Source: Poa pratensis (Eukaryota; Streptophyta; Magnoliopsida; Poales; Poaceae). From it: a stretch of 64,000 bases of DNA. The number at the start of each line of letters is the position of its first letter. Position 1 is the stretch's first letter. The stretch is taken from positions 989,005-1,053,004 of the forward strand of contig CAMZMU010000081.1 in the NCBI GenBank assembly GCA_947311845.1. The letters are read 5' to 3'. Under the pieces are notes generated by a model. The model had not been told where the DNA came from, searched no databases, and saw only the letters and a list, made by a program, of their open reading frames with translations. Position numbers and translations under genes: made by a program. Below are positions 21,225 to 34,400 of the stretch, one piece after another.

Positions 21225-21382
21225 ATTCTTTGGTCCCGGTTCAACAAACGAATCGGGACCAAAGAGTGCTCGGTGAGAGCTGCACGTGGCCCACTACCTT
21301 TGGTCCCGGTTCATGGCTGGAACCGGGACCAAAGAGGCTTTCGTCCTGGTTCCAGCCACGAACCGGGACCAAAGGTCTCTGC
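21225..21382. repeat. Internal CACTA-type subterminal repeat cluster
   Basis: Three GGTCCCGGTTC / GAACCGGGACC hairpins, each embedded in TTTGG...CCAAAG. They match the style of the element's own ends although they lie 7 kb inside. No CACTA terminus accompanies them. They may be the remains of a nested element or of a duplicated end, and form the fourth promoter-like cassette in this transposon. Confidence 0.75.
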
Positions 21383-22030
21383 TTTATGTACGGTTGCCCC
21401 TTCGTTCCCCAATCTCTCCAATTTCACGAACTCTCTCTCTGCACGCGCGACGCCGGAGCTTTGATTCGACGCCGTCAGGCTGCCTCTCCGCATGCGCGGC
21501 TCCACGACGCGCCCCGCCGCCGCCGTAGACCTCCGCCGCGCCCTCCATTCTCCGGTCAGGCACGCCGGCCGCCCTTGCTGCAGAGAGAAGAAGGAGAGAG
21601 CGCCCGCACGCCGGCCTCCACGCTCGCCGGCCCTCGACGCCCGGCCCCGCCCTTACGCCAGCCACGCCCTCGACGCCCGGCCGCGCCCTCTACGCCCGCA
21701 TGCCGGCCTCCACGCTCGACGCTCGACGCTCTTGGCCTTTTCCAGGTTCTCCAGGAGTTCGCCGACGAGCCGGTGGTGCGCCGTCCGTGACAAGCTCTCC
21801 GCCCCAGCGAACCAGGCCGTCCCCGACCCCATCCACACCATCCCCGGGATGCCATCGACCTCCTCCGCCGCCCTGCACGCTCGCCGTCGCCTCCTTGTCT
21901 CCCCACGGTGAGAAACCCAGCCGCCCGAGGCCTCCCTCTCTGTTTCCCTGTGCGTCTCCACGTCGGAGGAAGAAGAAGAACCTGGGCCGTTGATCTTTAG
22001 ATCGACGGTCGGATGCCAATCCAATATAAA
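21383..22030. other. GC-rich leader-like segment, no supported gene
   Basis: GC-rich DNA with pyrimidine-rich start (CCAATCTCTCCAATTTCACG) and overlapping long frames on all strands. Composition is Arg/Pro/Ala-rich with no domain. It follows a subterminal-type cluster as a 5' leader would. A captured first exon is possible but unproven. Confidence 0.4.
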
Positions 22031-22199
22031 TTTGAGTGATTATACTTGTTTGTTTCACCATGTAGAACGAATGGAATATAAACTAGTAGAAACTTTGCAA
22101 GTCAACATAGCAGTGAAAGTACAATGTATGAAAAATTATTCGGATTTTTCATATATTGTAGTTCCAATATATTTTTTACCTGTAAAGATTCAATAAAAA

Positions 22200-22452
22200 T
22201 GTATTGCCAAGAATGGGATAGGATTTTAGTATTGTAAATAGGATTTTTTTGTATAGGAAATTTTAGTGTTAGGAATTTGTATAGGATTTTAGTGTTAGGA
22301 ATTTTGTATAGGAAAATGTATAGGATTTTAGTATAGTAAATAGGATTTTTTTTGTATAGGAAATTTTAGTGTTAGGAATTTGTATAGGAATTTGTATAGA
22401 ATTTGTATAAGAAATGTATAGGAAATTTTAGTGTTAGGAATTTGTATAGGAA
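22200..22452. repeat. AGGAATTTGTATAGG short repeats
   Basis: At least eight irregular copies of TAGGATTTTAGT, GTTAGGAATTTGTATAGG and GTATAGGAAATTTTAG. The array is split by the Helitron and resumes at 31234 (TTTGTATAAGAAATGTATAG). Confidence 0.8.
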
Positions 22453-22539
22453 TCTATTATATATTAAAAGTGTATTATGGGCTAACCAGAAATTAGAGAA
22501 TTAGCTAGAAAATCCCACAAAAAACAGAAACATGCAACC

Positions 22540-24530
22540 ATCGGATAAATAAACGAGTAAATCACAACCATTAAGTAAATCAGAGTTGACAATAATTACC
22601 CACCAATGCCATTAGTTATTTTCTCACGTACCCGTTCAACCTAGGCTTATTTTCTCATGTACCCATTCAATCTAGGCTGAAACAAAAATCATCAATGGTT
22701 CCGGCTTCCAATATCACGCCGCCGCTGCCGTCTGCTAAAACCAATCTCCCTCTCTACCGATATCAGTTAACGTCAATGGATACCTTAATTTGGCTGCCTG
22801 GCTGTGTGTGCGCGACGCAGGTAAATCTATTGATCGATTCATCCCGTATGCATGGCTGCGTTCTAGCATGGTATATGCATGAGATTGAAAACCTAATCAA
22901 CGTTGAGGACGCATGTACAGGGTGAGAGTCTACTTCGTCGATTGGCTGAGTGCATCGTAGGAATACGGCGGCGGCTTCAACAAAGAAGCTAGCAGTTGGT
23001 GCATGCTCCGCGTGATGCCGTGGTGTGCATGCAACTAAATCCAGATTCGTACAGATGGATCCTCCAATGTACGTGAGTCCTTGAACGTCTGAAGGAGGAG
23101 GCTGCTGGCATGGAGCGGTTTCTTTTTGGTTCAAAGGTTCGATAGAGATTTAATTGGTATTATAGTTTCGAAAAAAAAGAGATTTAATTGGTAACTGATG
23201 ATGTATGCATACTTCACCGATTTGATTACTGATGCAGACGCCGACGTATTCCGGCCGCCGCCGTATTCCGATCCTGGTACATGTCTACTTATGCTGCCGT
23301 CACCACTCTATTCGCTTCCGTGTCGCCGGCCGATCCACTTTCGGCCGCGTACAGACATGCATGCATGCATGCATGTAAGCAGTGTTGCAGATTTCAATGG
23401 TAACCTCAGGCATTAGCCATGTATATCGGAAGATTGAATCTTGCCTGATGTATGCGGTGTGCAGGCAGGATCGATTTTTCTCATGCACGCGGACAACCGA
23501 CCCAGGTAATGTACGTGATTATCCTTTTTTACTGCTATATCTGCTGAGTTGATGGGATTTTCAATTGCCCATCGATTAGCTCCAGATGCGTACAACCAAG
23601 CTAGCTAGCCCAATGCAAAGCTATAGCTGGCTGTTTTTGTTTCAGAACTTAACGTGAGATCATTCTCCTTGAAGCTGATTGTACACGCTGCAACTAATAC
23701 ACAAGCAAATTCCCTTGCTGCTCAGTGATTGTTGGTTACTTAAGCTCCTTGCAAAACTTTGAACTTGACTGATGTAAGTACACGTTCAGAAACTTCAGGT
23801 AATAGCTCTATTATTTTTTTCGCAGTTCTTTATCTTCGTAAACTGAGCAGTATTGTGGTAAGTGACTAAGAAGATTCAACGCTTGAAGCCCCAATTATAG
23901 ATGTCTAATTTTAAGATGAAAAATTTGTACCCGTATATTCATGTCTAAATGGAAAAGGTCCATTATATATTATAGAACTGATTAGATGATGCAATGTTCA
24001 GTTGTCTCGGTGATTTTATAGGATGCTTAATTTGCAGAAGCTTTTTATGTTACACCTGGAAACCAATTTTGTTGATTTTTTTTATTAAGATAAACTACAT
24101 GTTGTTTGCCAATTCGAAAACATGCTAAATCTCTGATTATAGGCATGGTATGTTAGCCTTTAACCATACAGGGAAGAGACGTACCAGTTCGAGGACGATG
24201 CCTATAATATTTTTCCATATGTTGGGCACTTAACTTATACAACCTTTTACATATTTGTAAAAAAAGTAAAATCATATCTTACAAAGTATTGTTTTGTCTG
24301 TAGATCGGATAGCTAGATTTCACTCTGTTGGCCACACAGTTAGCTCCATGGAGTACTTGAGCTACACAGGCTTTTATAAACATGGCTCCTACGAAGGCTC
24401 GAAATTTATAAAAACAAAACATTCAAATGAAGTATTCCTGCAACTCTTACTATGGACCACCGAGTGAGTTCTTTTGATCCAAATATTAATACGATTGCCT
24501 TTTCTCTGTATTTTTGGTATAAGACATATG
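22540..24530. other. Helitron interior, left part, no identified gene
   Basis: Scattered short open frames such as 22695-22925 and 23198-23416, and a stretch near 24304-24464 that reads through 50 codons as if an exon (VGHTVSSMEYLSYTGFYKHG). None matches a family I recognise. A (GCAT)n run lies at 23356-23376. Captured host exons are possible. Confidence 0.35.
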
Positions 24531-24553
24531 GGGTCGGGCCAGAGGCGGAGCCA

Positions 24554-24887
24554 GGCCCCAGGCCACCCTGGCCATGGCCCTGGGCGTGAGGCCTAAATCA
24601 TTTAAACACTGTTTATCACTGTAGCAATTTATCACTGTTTGGCACTGTTTTGACAGTTTTGCTAATGCACTTTATGTTTGTTTCAATTGAGACTTTACTC
24701 ATACTTGCATACGTTGAATGGGCCCCAGGCCACCCTGGCCATGGCCCTGGGCGTGAGGCCTAAATCATTTAAACACTGTTTATCACTGTAGCAATTTATC
24801 ACTGTTTGGCACTGTTTTGACAGTTTTGCTAATGCACTTTATGTTTGTTTCAATTGAGACTTTACTCATACTTGCATACGTTGAATG
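24554..24887. repeat. Perfect 167-bp tandem duplication
   Basis: 24554-24720 and 24721-24887 read the same from GGCCCCAGGCCACCCTGGCC to CTTGCATACGTTGAATG. I saw no difference between copies. It lies inside the Helitron. The start, with GGCGGAGCCAGG just upstream, resembles a common plant transposon end. Confidence 0.9.
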
Positions 24888-27800
24888 GCTATATGACACA
24901 TGAAGTTTATGTAAGTTGTGTTGCTCTGATCAAATTCTCATATGCAATTTTTTTCACTCCAAATAATCACGTTTTTACAAATTCAAAAAAAAAAAAAAAA
25001 TCACGTTTTTACTCATCGTGGTGAGTCCATACCGTCTGGTGTACTCTTTTTTAGCTTCAGAGAATCTTTGAGCAGGTCTTCCCATCATTCTTAAAATGTT
25101 CAGTATCAGTGATCCTCTAACTATGTATACTACTTAGCAGTCGTTTTTTCAGCTGGAACTTACTTTTACATATTAGCATACTGTGCTTTAGGCGATAGTC
25201 CTATGAGCTAGATGTCCGTCAGATTATTTTTCTCATGCGGTTTGGTGGCCTACAATAATGTTTGCCACTTGGTAGACCACATCTATTTTTGGGTTTCCTA
25301 AATAGGCTACAAATATTTATCTGTTCAAGGTATGCCACAGAATCAGATTGTATTTGTTTTCATAATTGTGGATTTATAACTGTGAGTTAACTCCATTTGT
25401 TCCGGCGCAAAAAAAGTTAACTCCATTTGTTTTCAGGTCTATGTCGATTAGACACTCTGCAAGGAAAGAGCAAACTTTGGGATCGACCTGAGGCAGGGCA
25501 CTATGAAATTGTTTGCAATTTAATAACATATTTAGTTTCTTCACCTTGGGGGAGACATCTCGCTTGCCTCCTTTCACCCACTATCCTCCAGAGTATTTCG
25601 ATTTTTTTTTCAAGATTTTTCCAATAGGTATTGCCTAAAATCAATGAAACTACTATTAATTTGATTTATTGGGCTCTGTTCGTATTATTCCAATAATTTT
25701 TCCTCGGGTCTGATTAGGTATTCTGCAAGGCCGGCAATGTACGTCTTTGTTGCTTATTAATTTTGTTGGAAGTATTTCCTTTTTTTACTGTTGGATTGCT
25801 GATCGACAATTTCGTTCTTGCAGTTTTCAATGATGTCTAAACTTCCTATGCATATATATTTTTTTCTTTGATAGCTCAACCCTAGCTGCTGAAATTATTC
25901 CCATCATCCCCCTCACACGGCATTTCGCCATAACCGCCGAAACTTTGCTTGGCTGGTAATGCAGGTCGTCGGTGGCTGCTCTCGCTGGGACGAAGCAGCC
26001 CACCTGCGCATAGTTCCCAACCCACTGTCGGTCCTTCATATCTCTATCTTCCCAGTCCCCATACTGTGAATGTGAAAGGTGATCACGTTTCTCCTTCTTC
26101 TAGCTTCTACAAAATCAAGTTCTCATATTGACTCCCATCTCTTCCACTACTGAGGGTATCTTACCGATGGCTATGAAAGTAGAGAAGCGGTCAACCTTTT
26201 AATTTGTGCATAATTTTAGGTAAAATATTCTTTGTAGCAAAAAGACAACTCCAAACATGCTTTTGTAATTTCTAATACCATCAATGATAACCATTATGTC
26301 CAGTTAGTTGCTCTGCCTTATGATTTTTCTACTTTCCGAGCTATTTAATCTGAATAACATGACAAATTATGCAGCTAACATCCGTATTGTCTTTAAAGTA
26401 TTCCTATTGGAACCAGAAATTAAATTTACGAACTTCAAGTTCAAAATTTTCATTGTGGAGAACACATCTTCTAATAAGGTTAGGCCTTTAGTATTTTGTT
26501 GTGATATTAGTTGTTCTCTCTTACTTTCCAGGATGACAATATTGCTAATGACCACCAAGTACTTCTTTCTCACTCGAGATTTCCTGTAACCTTGTAATAA
26601 CCGTAAATTCTGTAGGTTGCTACCGGTCAAACAGATTCGATGAATTTGAATTTTAAATTTTGAGCGGGTTAAGTAATGTCGTTATATTATCGCCGTCAGA
26701 TGTTCGCATAAGCACGGTGGAGACGCCTTCTTGGTCACACACGTCAAGTTGTGGGATAAAAGTCTATCCCCTGCTACTTTTATAGGCTTTTCTTTCTCTG
26801 TCATGTAGGCTTCACGGCTAAAAAAAAAAGTAGTTACAAGCATAGGGGTTCAAGCCTGTAATTGGCAGAAATGCAACGTCATTGTGCTACATCTACAAGT
26901 AGGAATACGCTTTTTAAGGACTTTGTGCATTCGGGAATATTAGACCAGTGCTCCTTCTACACTGATTGATTTCTATGTATGCTACCTATGCAATCTATCT
27001 ATTTTATTGGTCTCGGCTGCGGTGTATATCTATCAGATGATTCTTATGAAAGTGAATGCAATGTGTGGTGTAGAGCCATATAATCTCTCCAGCATAAGAG
27101 CATATAAATTTCAACAGATCTAATAATTTTCTTGCTGTGTAAACAGACACGCTCCATCAAGATGTTATCCTGAAACAGCTCCCCAAGATGCTTTTGTGAA
27201 CTCTTTAGTACAGAAAAACTTCTTTCCATTTGATGTAGTATAGAAGAAGTCAGTAAAGGATTTCGATTTTGTTCTTTTGCTTTAATTCATTACAGGTATG
27301 TTATCTTTCCTTCTATCGAATTTGAATTCATTTTACTTTCCCATTCCTTTGTGCTTGGTTCTTCGAGGAAAATTAGTTGATTAGCTCCAATGCAGTGCCA
27401 TGGTCTGGAAGAAAAATAATACCATCATGCATTGGAAGTTGTATGACTTATCTGCTTATTATCCAACAAAGGGTTATTCAAATAACTGGAATGCAGCTAC
27501 AGTACTAACATATCTACATTACTCAGTGTCTCAAGGTACTTTAACATTCATTTCCCTCCTTTAATTTTTAGGAATCAGAGCTGATTGGTTGCTATGCTTT
27601 CTTCGATTATGAAAAAACCATTGTTGATTGGTTTCGCTTTGGCACATATAGACTTTCCCATCTTAGGAGTTCTTTGCAGTTGGCCTGGACATTTGATTGC
27701 TCTAATACAGCGCACTATACTTTGTTAGCCACATGAATTTAAGGACGAAGATTTAATTGAGCTACTACCAACTCTCTCAATAGTAAACATCCATAATGGT

Positions 27801-28340
27801 ATGGTACCATATACATGTACGAACTACTGTCTGGTGGAAATATTATGAACATTACGATCTCTGGATCTAGATACAGAAAGGAATGGCACAATATCTTGCT
27901 TTCAGAGACATTTTATTTTGAGCATATATAAATCCAGGTTGTTAATGAAATTCATCTTTTCATTAATTTGCACCTCTAGCTTATATGGAAATTTGACGGT
28001 GAGTCTCACATTTGGTCAAATTATATAGTCCAAATGTCTACGTGAACATGACTTAGTCGAACATATTCAATTCATATACATAAGCAGAAGGGTCGTGCTT
28101 TACCATTTATAATCTTGCACATGAGAATCCACATTTGTATATATATATAGAGTTAGAGATATGTTAGTCATGTTGTGTATCATCGATGCTTATCGACGAT
28201 TGGATTTACATCAACATTTGAATTTCTGCGACATTTGTGCCACAATAATGATTTCCTATACACGTGTTATGCCTCGAACGAACAATTGCAGAATGGCCAA
28301 CATAGAACTTTATTCAAGTAATTTAAAATAAAAATCAATA
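24888..28340. other. Helitron interior, middle part, no identified gene
   Basis: AT-rich sequence. The open frames (for example 25827-26039, 26308-26630 and 27044-27229) are short, overlap one another on both strands in places, and have no recognisable domain. I see no tRNA, rRNA or conserved motif. Confidence 0.45.
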
Positions 28341-28353
28341 AAGATAGTAAATT

Positions 28354-28404
28354 CGCGCGGGCAACATCTTAACCATATATTTCTTTAAAATATATGGTTA
28401 AGAT
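28354..28404 (-). repeat. Inverted copy of the Helitron end motif, plus 15-bp hairpin
   Basis: CGCGCGGGCAACATCTT (28354-28370) is the exact reverse complement of AAGATGTTGCCCGCGCG at the Helitron's own 3' end (31195-31211). Overlapping it is a perfect 15-bp inverted repeat ATCTTAACCATATAT (28366-28380) / 28390-28404. The second hairpin arm and the CTAG are not present here. Confidence 0.7.
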
Positions 28405-31190
28405 CAGTTTTTTTTTATGTATGCAAAAATGCTTAGTAGATCAGGAAGGAGAGGGCTCTATCTTATCCGAATAGAGGAACAACCGGAAAAGCACAATCAT
28501 GTTTCGTACTCTTCGCTTTAGGTAGGGATTACATCATATTATTTAGTAAGGGTATGGAAATCTACTTTTCTGATATAGCTTGTATGCGAATTTTCCTAAT
28601 AGGTCTCATATTTAGGTTTTAAAACAGCGGTCCATAGAAAATACTACAAGAAGGTGGACATCGAGAGATCAAAGGGGAGAAGGAAATGACATGCGAACCC
28701 TTACTAATTTCAGTCCTCAAACCTTAGGTGACATATTTCTATTGCACAAACTGGGTTTATGTCTACAGATGTTTTAGAGTAGTATTCTTAATTTTAATGC
28801 ATGATAATTTTCTCCGACTGAAGTCCCGACGTTACAAACTTAAAATGCATTCTGAAATATTGGAGGTGTTGTACATTTTTAAAGGTTATTATGTCAAATG
28901 TGAACAAAATTTAATGGACTTCTATATGCATGTTCCGTAGCAGGAATAATAACATACTTCTTAGCCGAAGGATCTTGATGAGTGGAAGAATCAATGACCC
29001 ATGATATCATCAAGGTAGGCATAGGTGTTAGACCTCTCTAATCTGTTCTACAGCCAAACCTTTATACTTAATTTACGCCATCCCTGTGACTATTAGGCAA
29101 TAAGGTGGCAAGGTGGTCGTGAGCCGCCATGCTTGCTTTATACGCCATGAAATCCAAGGATTGTCTTTTTGTCACTGTAGCATGTACATTCCATGTTAAA
29201 CCCAATGCTTATTTATTTTCGTTGCAGTGACTTCTAAACTCTCTTGAACAATGATTTAATTCTTTTATGAAATGCCACCTACATTATGGATTTAAGGGAG
29301 TCCATTTACATTCTGGTAAATTTGGGTACATTAATCTTCAGACTATTGGAACTCTGTTATCATGTACACTTAATGGGATTGAGTCATTGATGTAGATCAT
29401 AAAAGCGAAATTTACATGATCTCACAAAAATATTACACCAGCTGTACTTATGAAGTTTTAGGTGTAAGACAAACAACTGATTGGTTAGATATATGTTCTA
29501 AAACAACTGATGGCTTCAAATGCAAATATACCAAACATTTGAGGAGTTAATTTTTTGTTATGAGGGTATGTAGCATATATATCCTTTATAGCAGCAGTTG
29601 TGAGACTGCCTTTGGATATATGCACTTCAAAATCATTTATAGATGATGCCAAGGTAGGTGGGAAGTGAGTCTGATTGCAAACAGGAAGCTAAGTTCACTT
29701 AATTGTGCTTAAAGTGAATTGGATGACGTTCTAGAACCTACTACGCCAGAATATTAGAAAATATCCCTCTTAGTTAGGACTTTGTTCCAAGCAATCTGTT
29801 CTGTTTGAATAAGTTGATTAAGGACAAACACAACTTCTCTTCGGTGATTGACAAAAATTTCATTCTATTTGGTGTCATATGAAATATATGTCTATTTTAA
29901 CTTCTCTTAATTCACTACCCTAACGGATACTTCAGTAATTAGATCTTTGTGTATCCTCACAAGTGATCAGCTCCCATATGAATAGTGAACTATCTATCCA
30001 GTCCAAAATTGATTCCTTCAAGTGCGTTCATTGGACAACTGCGTCCGTCATGACTAGGCAGTGATTATGAGGCTACCATGAAGAACAATTTTTCTTAGCA
30101 CATTGGTCCAGTGTCGGACAGTTTTTTCAAAACTAAAATAAGTATATATAGTTGACAATATAGATTTTCTGGAATAAATAAAGGTTTGCACAATGTCGAG
30201 AACAAAGTTAACTCATGTGTTCCAATCCTAGGAGTTGAAGAGAGATGAATATAAATAGCAGAAAAATATGAATAATTAACCTCAATCTATTCTCCAGTTC
30301 CAGAAACCAATTTAACTTGTACGACATACCAAACAAATAGTACATCTCAGATTATAGATCATCAATAATTTTTTGTCATAAGATCATCAATAATGCGTAT
30401 CTTTGTAGCAATAAAGCAGCCATGGATAATCAAGAATGTTTTTTTGTCAAGGCTAATTTAAAACAAGTATAAATTTATTCTGATCAGCTGTATTTTTTCA
30501 ATAGTGCAATATTATTATTCAATATACGTTTGAAAAACTCTAACAGTAAAATTGCAGTAAGGGAAACTTCTTTTAAAATTTAATACACTAGAAAATAAAT
30601 CGGATGAATGTAGATCATACATTCTAACTATAAATAGTATCCAAAATTTAGAATATGATTTTTAAATTTGGGTGTACGGAGTATACTATTGAATTGTCCA
30701 GTTAACAAATTGAAACCGATCCAAATATGAATTATACTTTTGACACATGAATTAATCTAGACACCATATGTCTACATGCACAACTAACATCAGGCCAGGG
30801 CGCATATCAGTATGGTATGAGTGTAGAGATAAGATAACACTTAATTCAGCAGAAATTGTAGACCACCAAGTGCAAAGAGTTCTTGGATGTCTATATGAAG
30901 TGGCTGTTGCTCCATATTAAGATTTCAAAAGATCCTGCTTACCGCCATGTTTCTAGATCACATGTTATAATATATCCCTCATATTTATTATGTTTTGCGA
31001 AGTTGATGAATTTTTATATAAGTACTAAGTTTGATATTTGATCAATAATTGAGAAGGTTCACATGGTTCATCATCTATCATCCATTCTTAGTACTGTGGA
31101 TTTTTTCTACACTACGAAAATGGATTTCTATATTATCCTTTTGAAACTATATCACATAATTTCATGAATGTATAAGATACAATCAAAATA
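28405..31190. other. Helitron interior, right part, no identified gene
   Basis: AT-rich sequence with only one open frame of note (70 codons at 28728-28940) and no recognisable product. Confidence 0.45.
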
Positions 31191-31470
31191 ATTAAAGATG
31201 TTGCCCGCGCGTGTGCGCGGGCCACCCTGCTAGTTTGTATAAGAAATGTATAGGAAATTTTCCCAAATTCATGGATTTGCATTCACATATGTACAAATGA
31301 GCATCGAGGTACTAACACTTCATGGATTTCCCAAATTCATTCCATGTCACAACATGTTTTACATTTGCATTCACATATCCGATTCACATTTTTGTGGGTA
31401 GATGTATCTTGACATATGGAACAAGTTACCCAACTAAAGTTTTGTGCATTGTTCTTAATTTGCAGAAACT

Positions 31471-34400
31471 ATGGAACGAGACGAAAATCAGGAAAACATC
31501 CTCGAGGATATAATCCGCGGGCCGGAAGATGTTGGCGATGTCACCTCGCAGTTTCTGAACAACTCCGGTGAGGGAGATGAGTCTCTCAACCGAAGAGACG
31601 GCTCCGGTGAGGTAGAACCCGACGGCTGGGGTGGGGAGAAGCGGCGAGGGAGAAGCCGACGAGGGAGAAGCCGAAGGCTCCGGTGGAACATTAAATGTTG
31701 CAAACTCCGGCGAGGTGCATATACATATATTAATGAAGCCGAAGATTGTATTAATTAAGCCTCTGTTGTCTATATACATATATTAACGCTCTTTCTTCTT
31801 TTAGCCCTCCGGATCGAGCAAATCTTCTGTAAGGACAAAACGAGGCCCAACCAAAAAGTTGGGCGACCAAGAAAGGTACAGGATCGAAAAAGTCGCTGAA
31901 GACGGCACACCGACTGCTCCCCCTGGTGTTAAAAATAAAATGGTAAAGCAATGCGGAGTTCTTGTTAGGGACTACATCCCGATCACCGTTCGAGAATGGC
32001 ATCAGCCAAAGGAGGGAGGAGTAAGATATGTGGCGAGGAGGGCAAAGAAAGACTTTGGAGAAAGCTCATGCTTAATTTCACCCTGGCGCCAGAGGTGGAT
32101 CCAGATGAGGAGGATCCAAATGAGGCAGAAAAGATTGCCCGGAAAAACATGGAGCAAAAAGTCAAGGACTGGGCTTAAGAAGATGGCCGAGCTATTCAAG
32201 AACTGGAAGAAAAGATTGAACATCGAGTTTGTCAGAAAAATAAGACTCCAGACTTCGATAAAGGGTATGAGAAGATAAGGACTACTGGGAAGAATTTGTG
32301 GCGTACAAGAAATCAGAGGAAGCTCAGGAAAAGTCTGCAAAAAATAAGGCAAATGCTGCTAAAAAGATCTACCACCATACTATGGGGCTGGTGGCTACGC
32401 TTTTAGCATGCCTAAGTGGGAGAAACTTGAGGCGGACCTGCTGGCTAAAGGGATCACTCCAGAGCCACTCAAGTGGATCGAACGGGCAAGAAATTGGTTT
32501 TACGGGCATGGGGGCACGTTGGACGCAGAAGGGAAGTGCATATATAACAGAAGACACAAAGATAATCCCCTACTACCCATCGAAGCATTAGAAATGCAGT
32601 AAAGGATGTTGCAGAGGGACGGTTCATTCCCGATAGAGAGGATGACGAGCTCACACGCGCCCTTGGGAATAAGGAACACGACGGACGGTTACGAGGCGTA
32701 CCTGGCTCCAAGCCCAAGACAATTGCGATTCCCGAGCACAGGAAGAAATTTCCTGATAGAAGCCATCAGAGGAGAAAGGAAAGGGAGGCAATGGAAGCAC
32801 GCGCTGCTGCAGACCGGCTGTAATATAGAAGAAGAATTAAAGCGGCAGAAGGAACAAATTGCCGCTTAGCCAGCAAGGTACTAGCGGCCAATCTCAGCGG
32901 CACATGGTAGAAGCTGCATGCGATGGTACCGGCGGCCCATCGAATCGGAAAAGCAGCGTGGCTTCCACGGAGCTCCAGGATGGTAATGATGATGCAGTGA
33001 GTGGCTCCACTTCGTCGCTACCCAGTGGATGATATCACGGAGAGCACACCTTGTGAGATGCATGTGAAAGTTTTTAACTTAACCGTGAAGGTGGCGGTCG
33101 GCTATGTCGTACCAATTGGACCTAATCCAACTTACCATTTCTCTCCGGTTCCAAATGGCTACGCTGTTGTCGCGGTGGATGAAGTGATGAAAGATTATGA
33201 GGAGCTGAAGCTGCAACACCCTGCAGGTGAAGATGGGGAGGTGCTTGAACTTGGAGAAGCCAAGAAAGCGACCATTCTATGGCCAAAGGAATTCATCGTG
33301 CTTCCGAACTGGCAGCCAAGGCCATCGACTCCTCACCAGTCTCCAGCGCAACAGTCCTCTTCACCGCCTCAGCATTCTCCAGCGCAACAGTCCTCTTCAC
33401 CGCCTCACCAGTCTCCAGCGCAGCCGTCTCCGCCGCCGCGTCAGCCGTTTCCGCCCACCGCTCGTACTATGAGGGGTAAGCGATCACCGAAACGTAAAAG
33501 GTCGCCCCTCCCAACAGTACCTCATAAGAATCTTCCCATTAGACCTTATGACAGGACTGTAGCGGAAAACGCCGCGGAGGTGGCTGCCTACAATAAGGCT
33601 TTTTTTGCACCAAAAAAGCCCGAGCAGAAGCCGGTATACGATGAAAAATCCAAAAAGTGGAGAAAGTCCTTCCTTGCGCAGCCATCCCAATATCGATGAA
33701 TCTGCATCTGACTATGGTCGTGAACTTAGTAAGCTAGCACGTGCCCAGTCTGAGCAGACAAGGAAAGAAGTGCAAAAAGCGGGAAACAAATTGCCCAGCT
33801 CGGACAGCAGAAAAATCAATCGGTCCCCCCGCTCATAGTGTGTTCCGATATCGACAAGGACTTCAGAGCCGATATGGATAAGGACCTGCAATTATTGGAC
33901 CCCAGAGCCATACTGCTGCTAGAACTTGGTATCACTGTATCGCAGGCCATGGAAAATGCTACCGCCATGGGTATGACTCTTGGTCAACTTTTAGGCTATG
34001 AAGATCAGCCAATGTTAGAGATAGCACGGAAATATGTCACAGGGGAGTCTATGGTCAGTAATGAGGAGCTCACGCGTCTATCAACACATATGCGAAATCT
34101 GCACGACTGGTACATGGTGCACACATCAAAGAAGGACGCGAAGAGTGGTTGCGGTGGACGTTCGAGTGGAGCATTTCTTCAAACCTTACGTATACAGGTT
34201 CAAATGACTGAACTGTTTCAGTTATTCAATCAGCGCGCCCTCGACAAATCTATCCTCAGTTGCTATTGTCTGTAAGTGATTTATTTTCGTAATTAAGTCT
34301 CTAGCTCAGCTCGTTCATTGCCTGTATTATATTATCCTGACTATATATATATCCTTTTGTACGCTATTATGTAGAATGAAGATGATGGAATGCAAAGCAT

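Larger units (their letters stand above)
22453..31233 (+). mobile_element. Non-autonomous Helitron, 8.8 kb
   Basis: It begins TCTATTATATATTAAAAGTG and ends with a perfect 8-bp GC hairpin (GCCCGCGC-GTGT-GCGCGGGC, 31203-31222) followed by CACCCTGCTAG. A TC start, a hairpin about 10 bases before a CTAG end, insertion between A and T, and no target duplication are the defining Helitron features. The short-repeat array on each side reads through if the element is removed. I see no Rep/helicase gene or RPA-like gene. The interior is mostly AT-rich, with a few exon-like but unidentified stretches, so it would depend on helicase supplied elsewhere. Confidence 0.92.

Noticed and set aside
21384..22061. 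Many GC-rich frames of 60-191 codons on both strands
   Set aside because: High GC gives few stops; products are Arg/Pro/Ala-rich and contradictory between strands. No domain was found.
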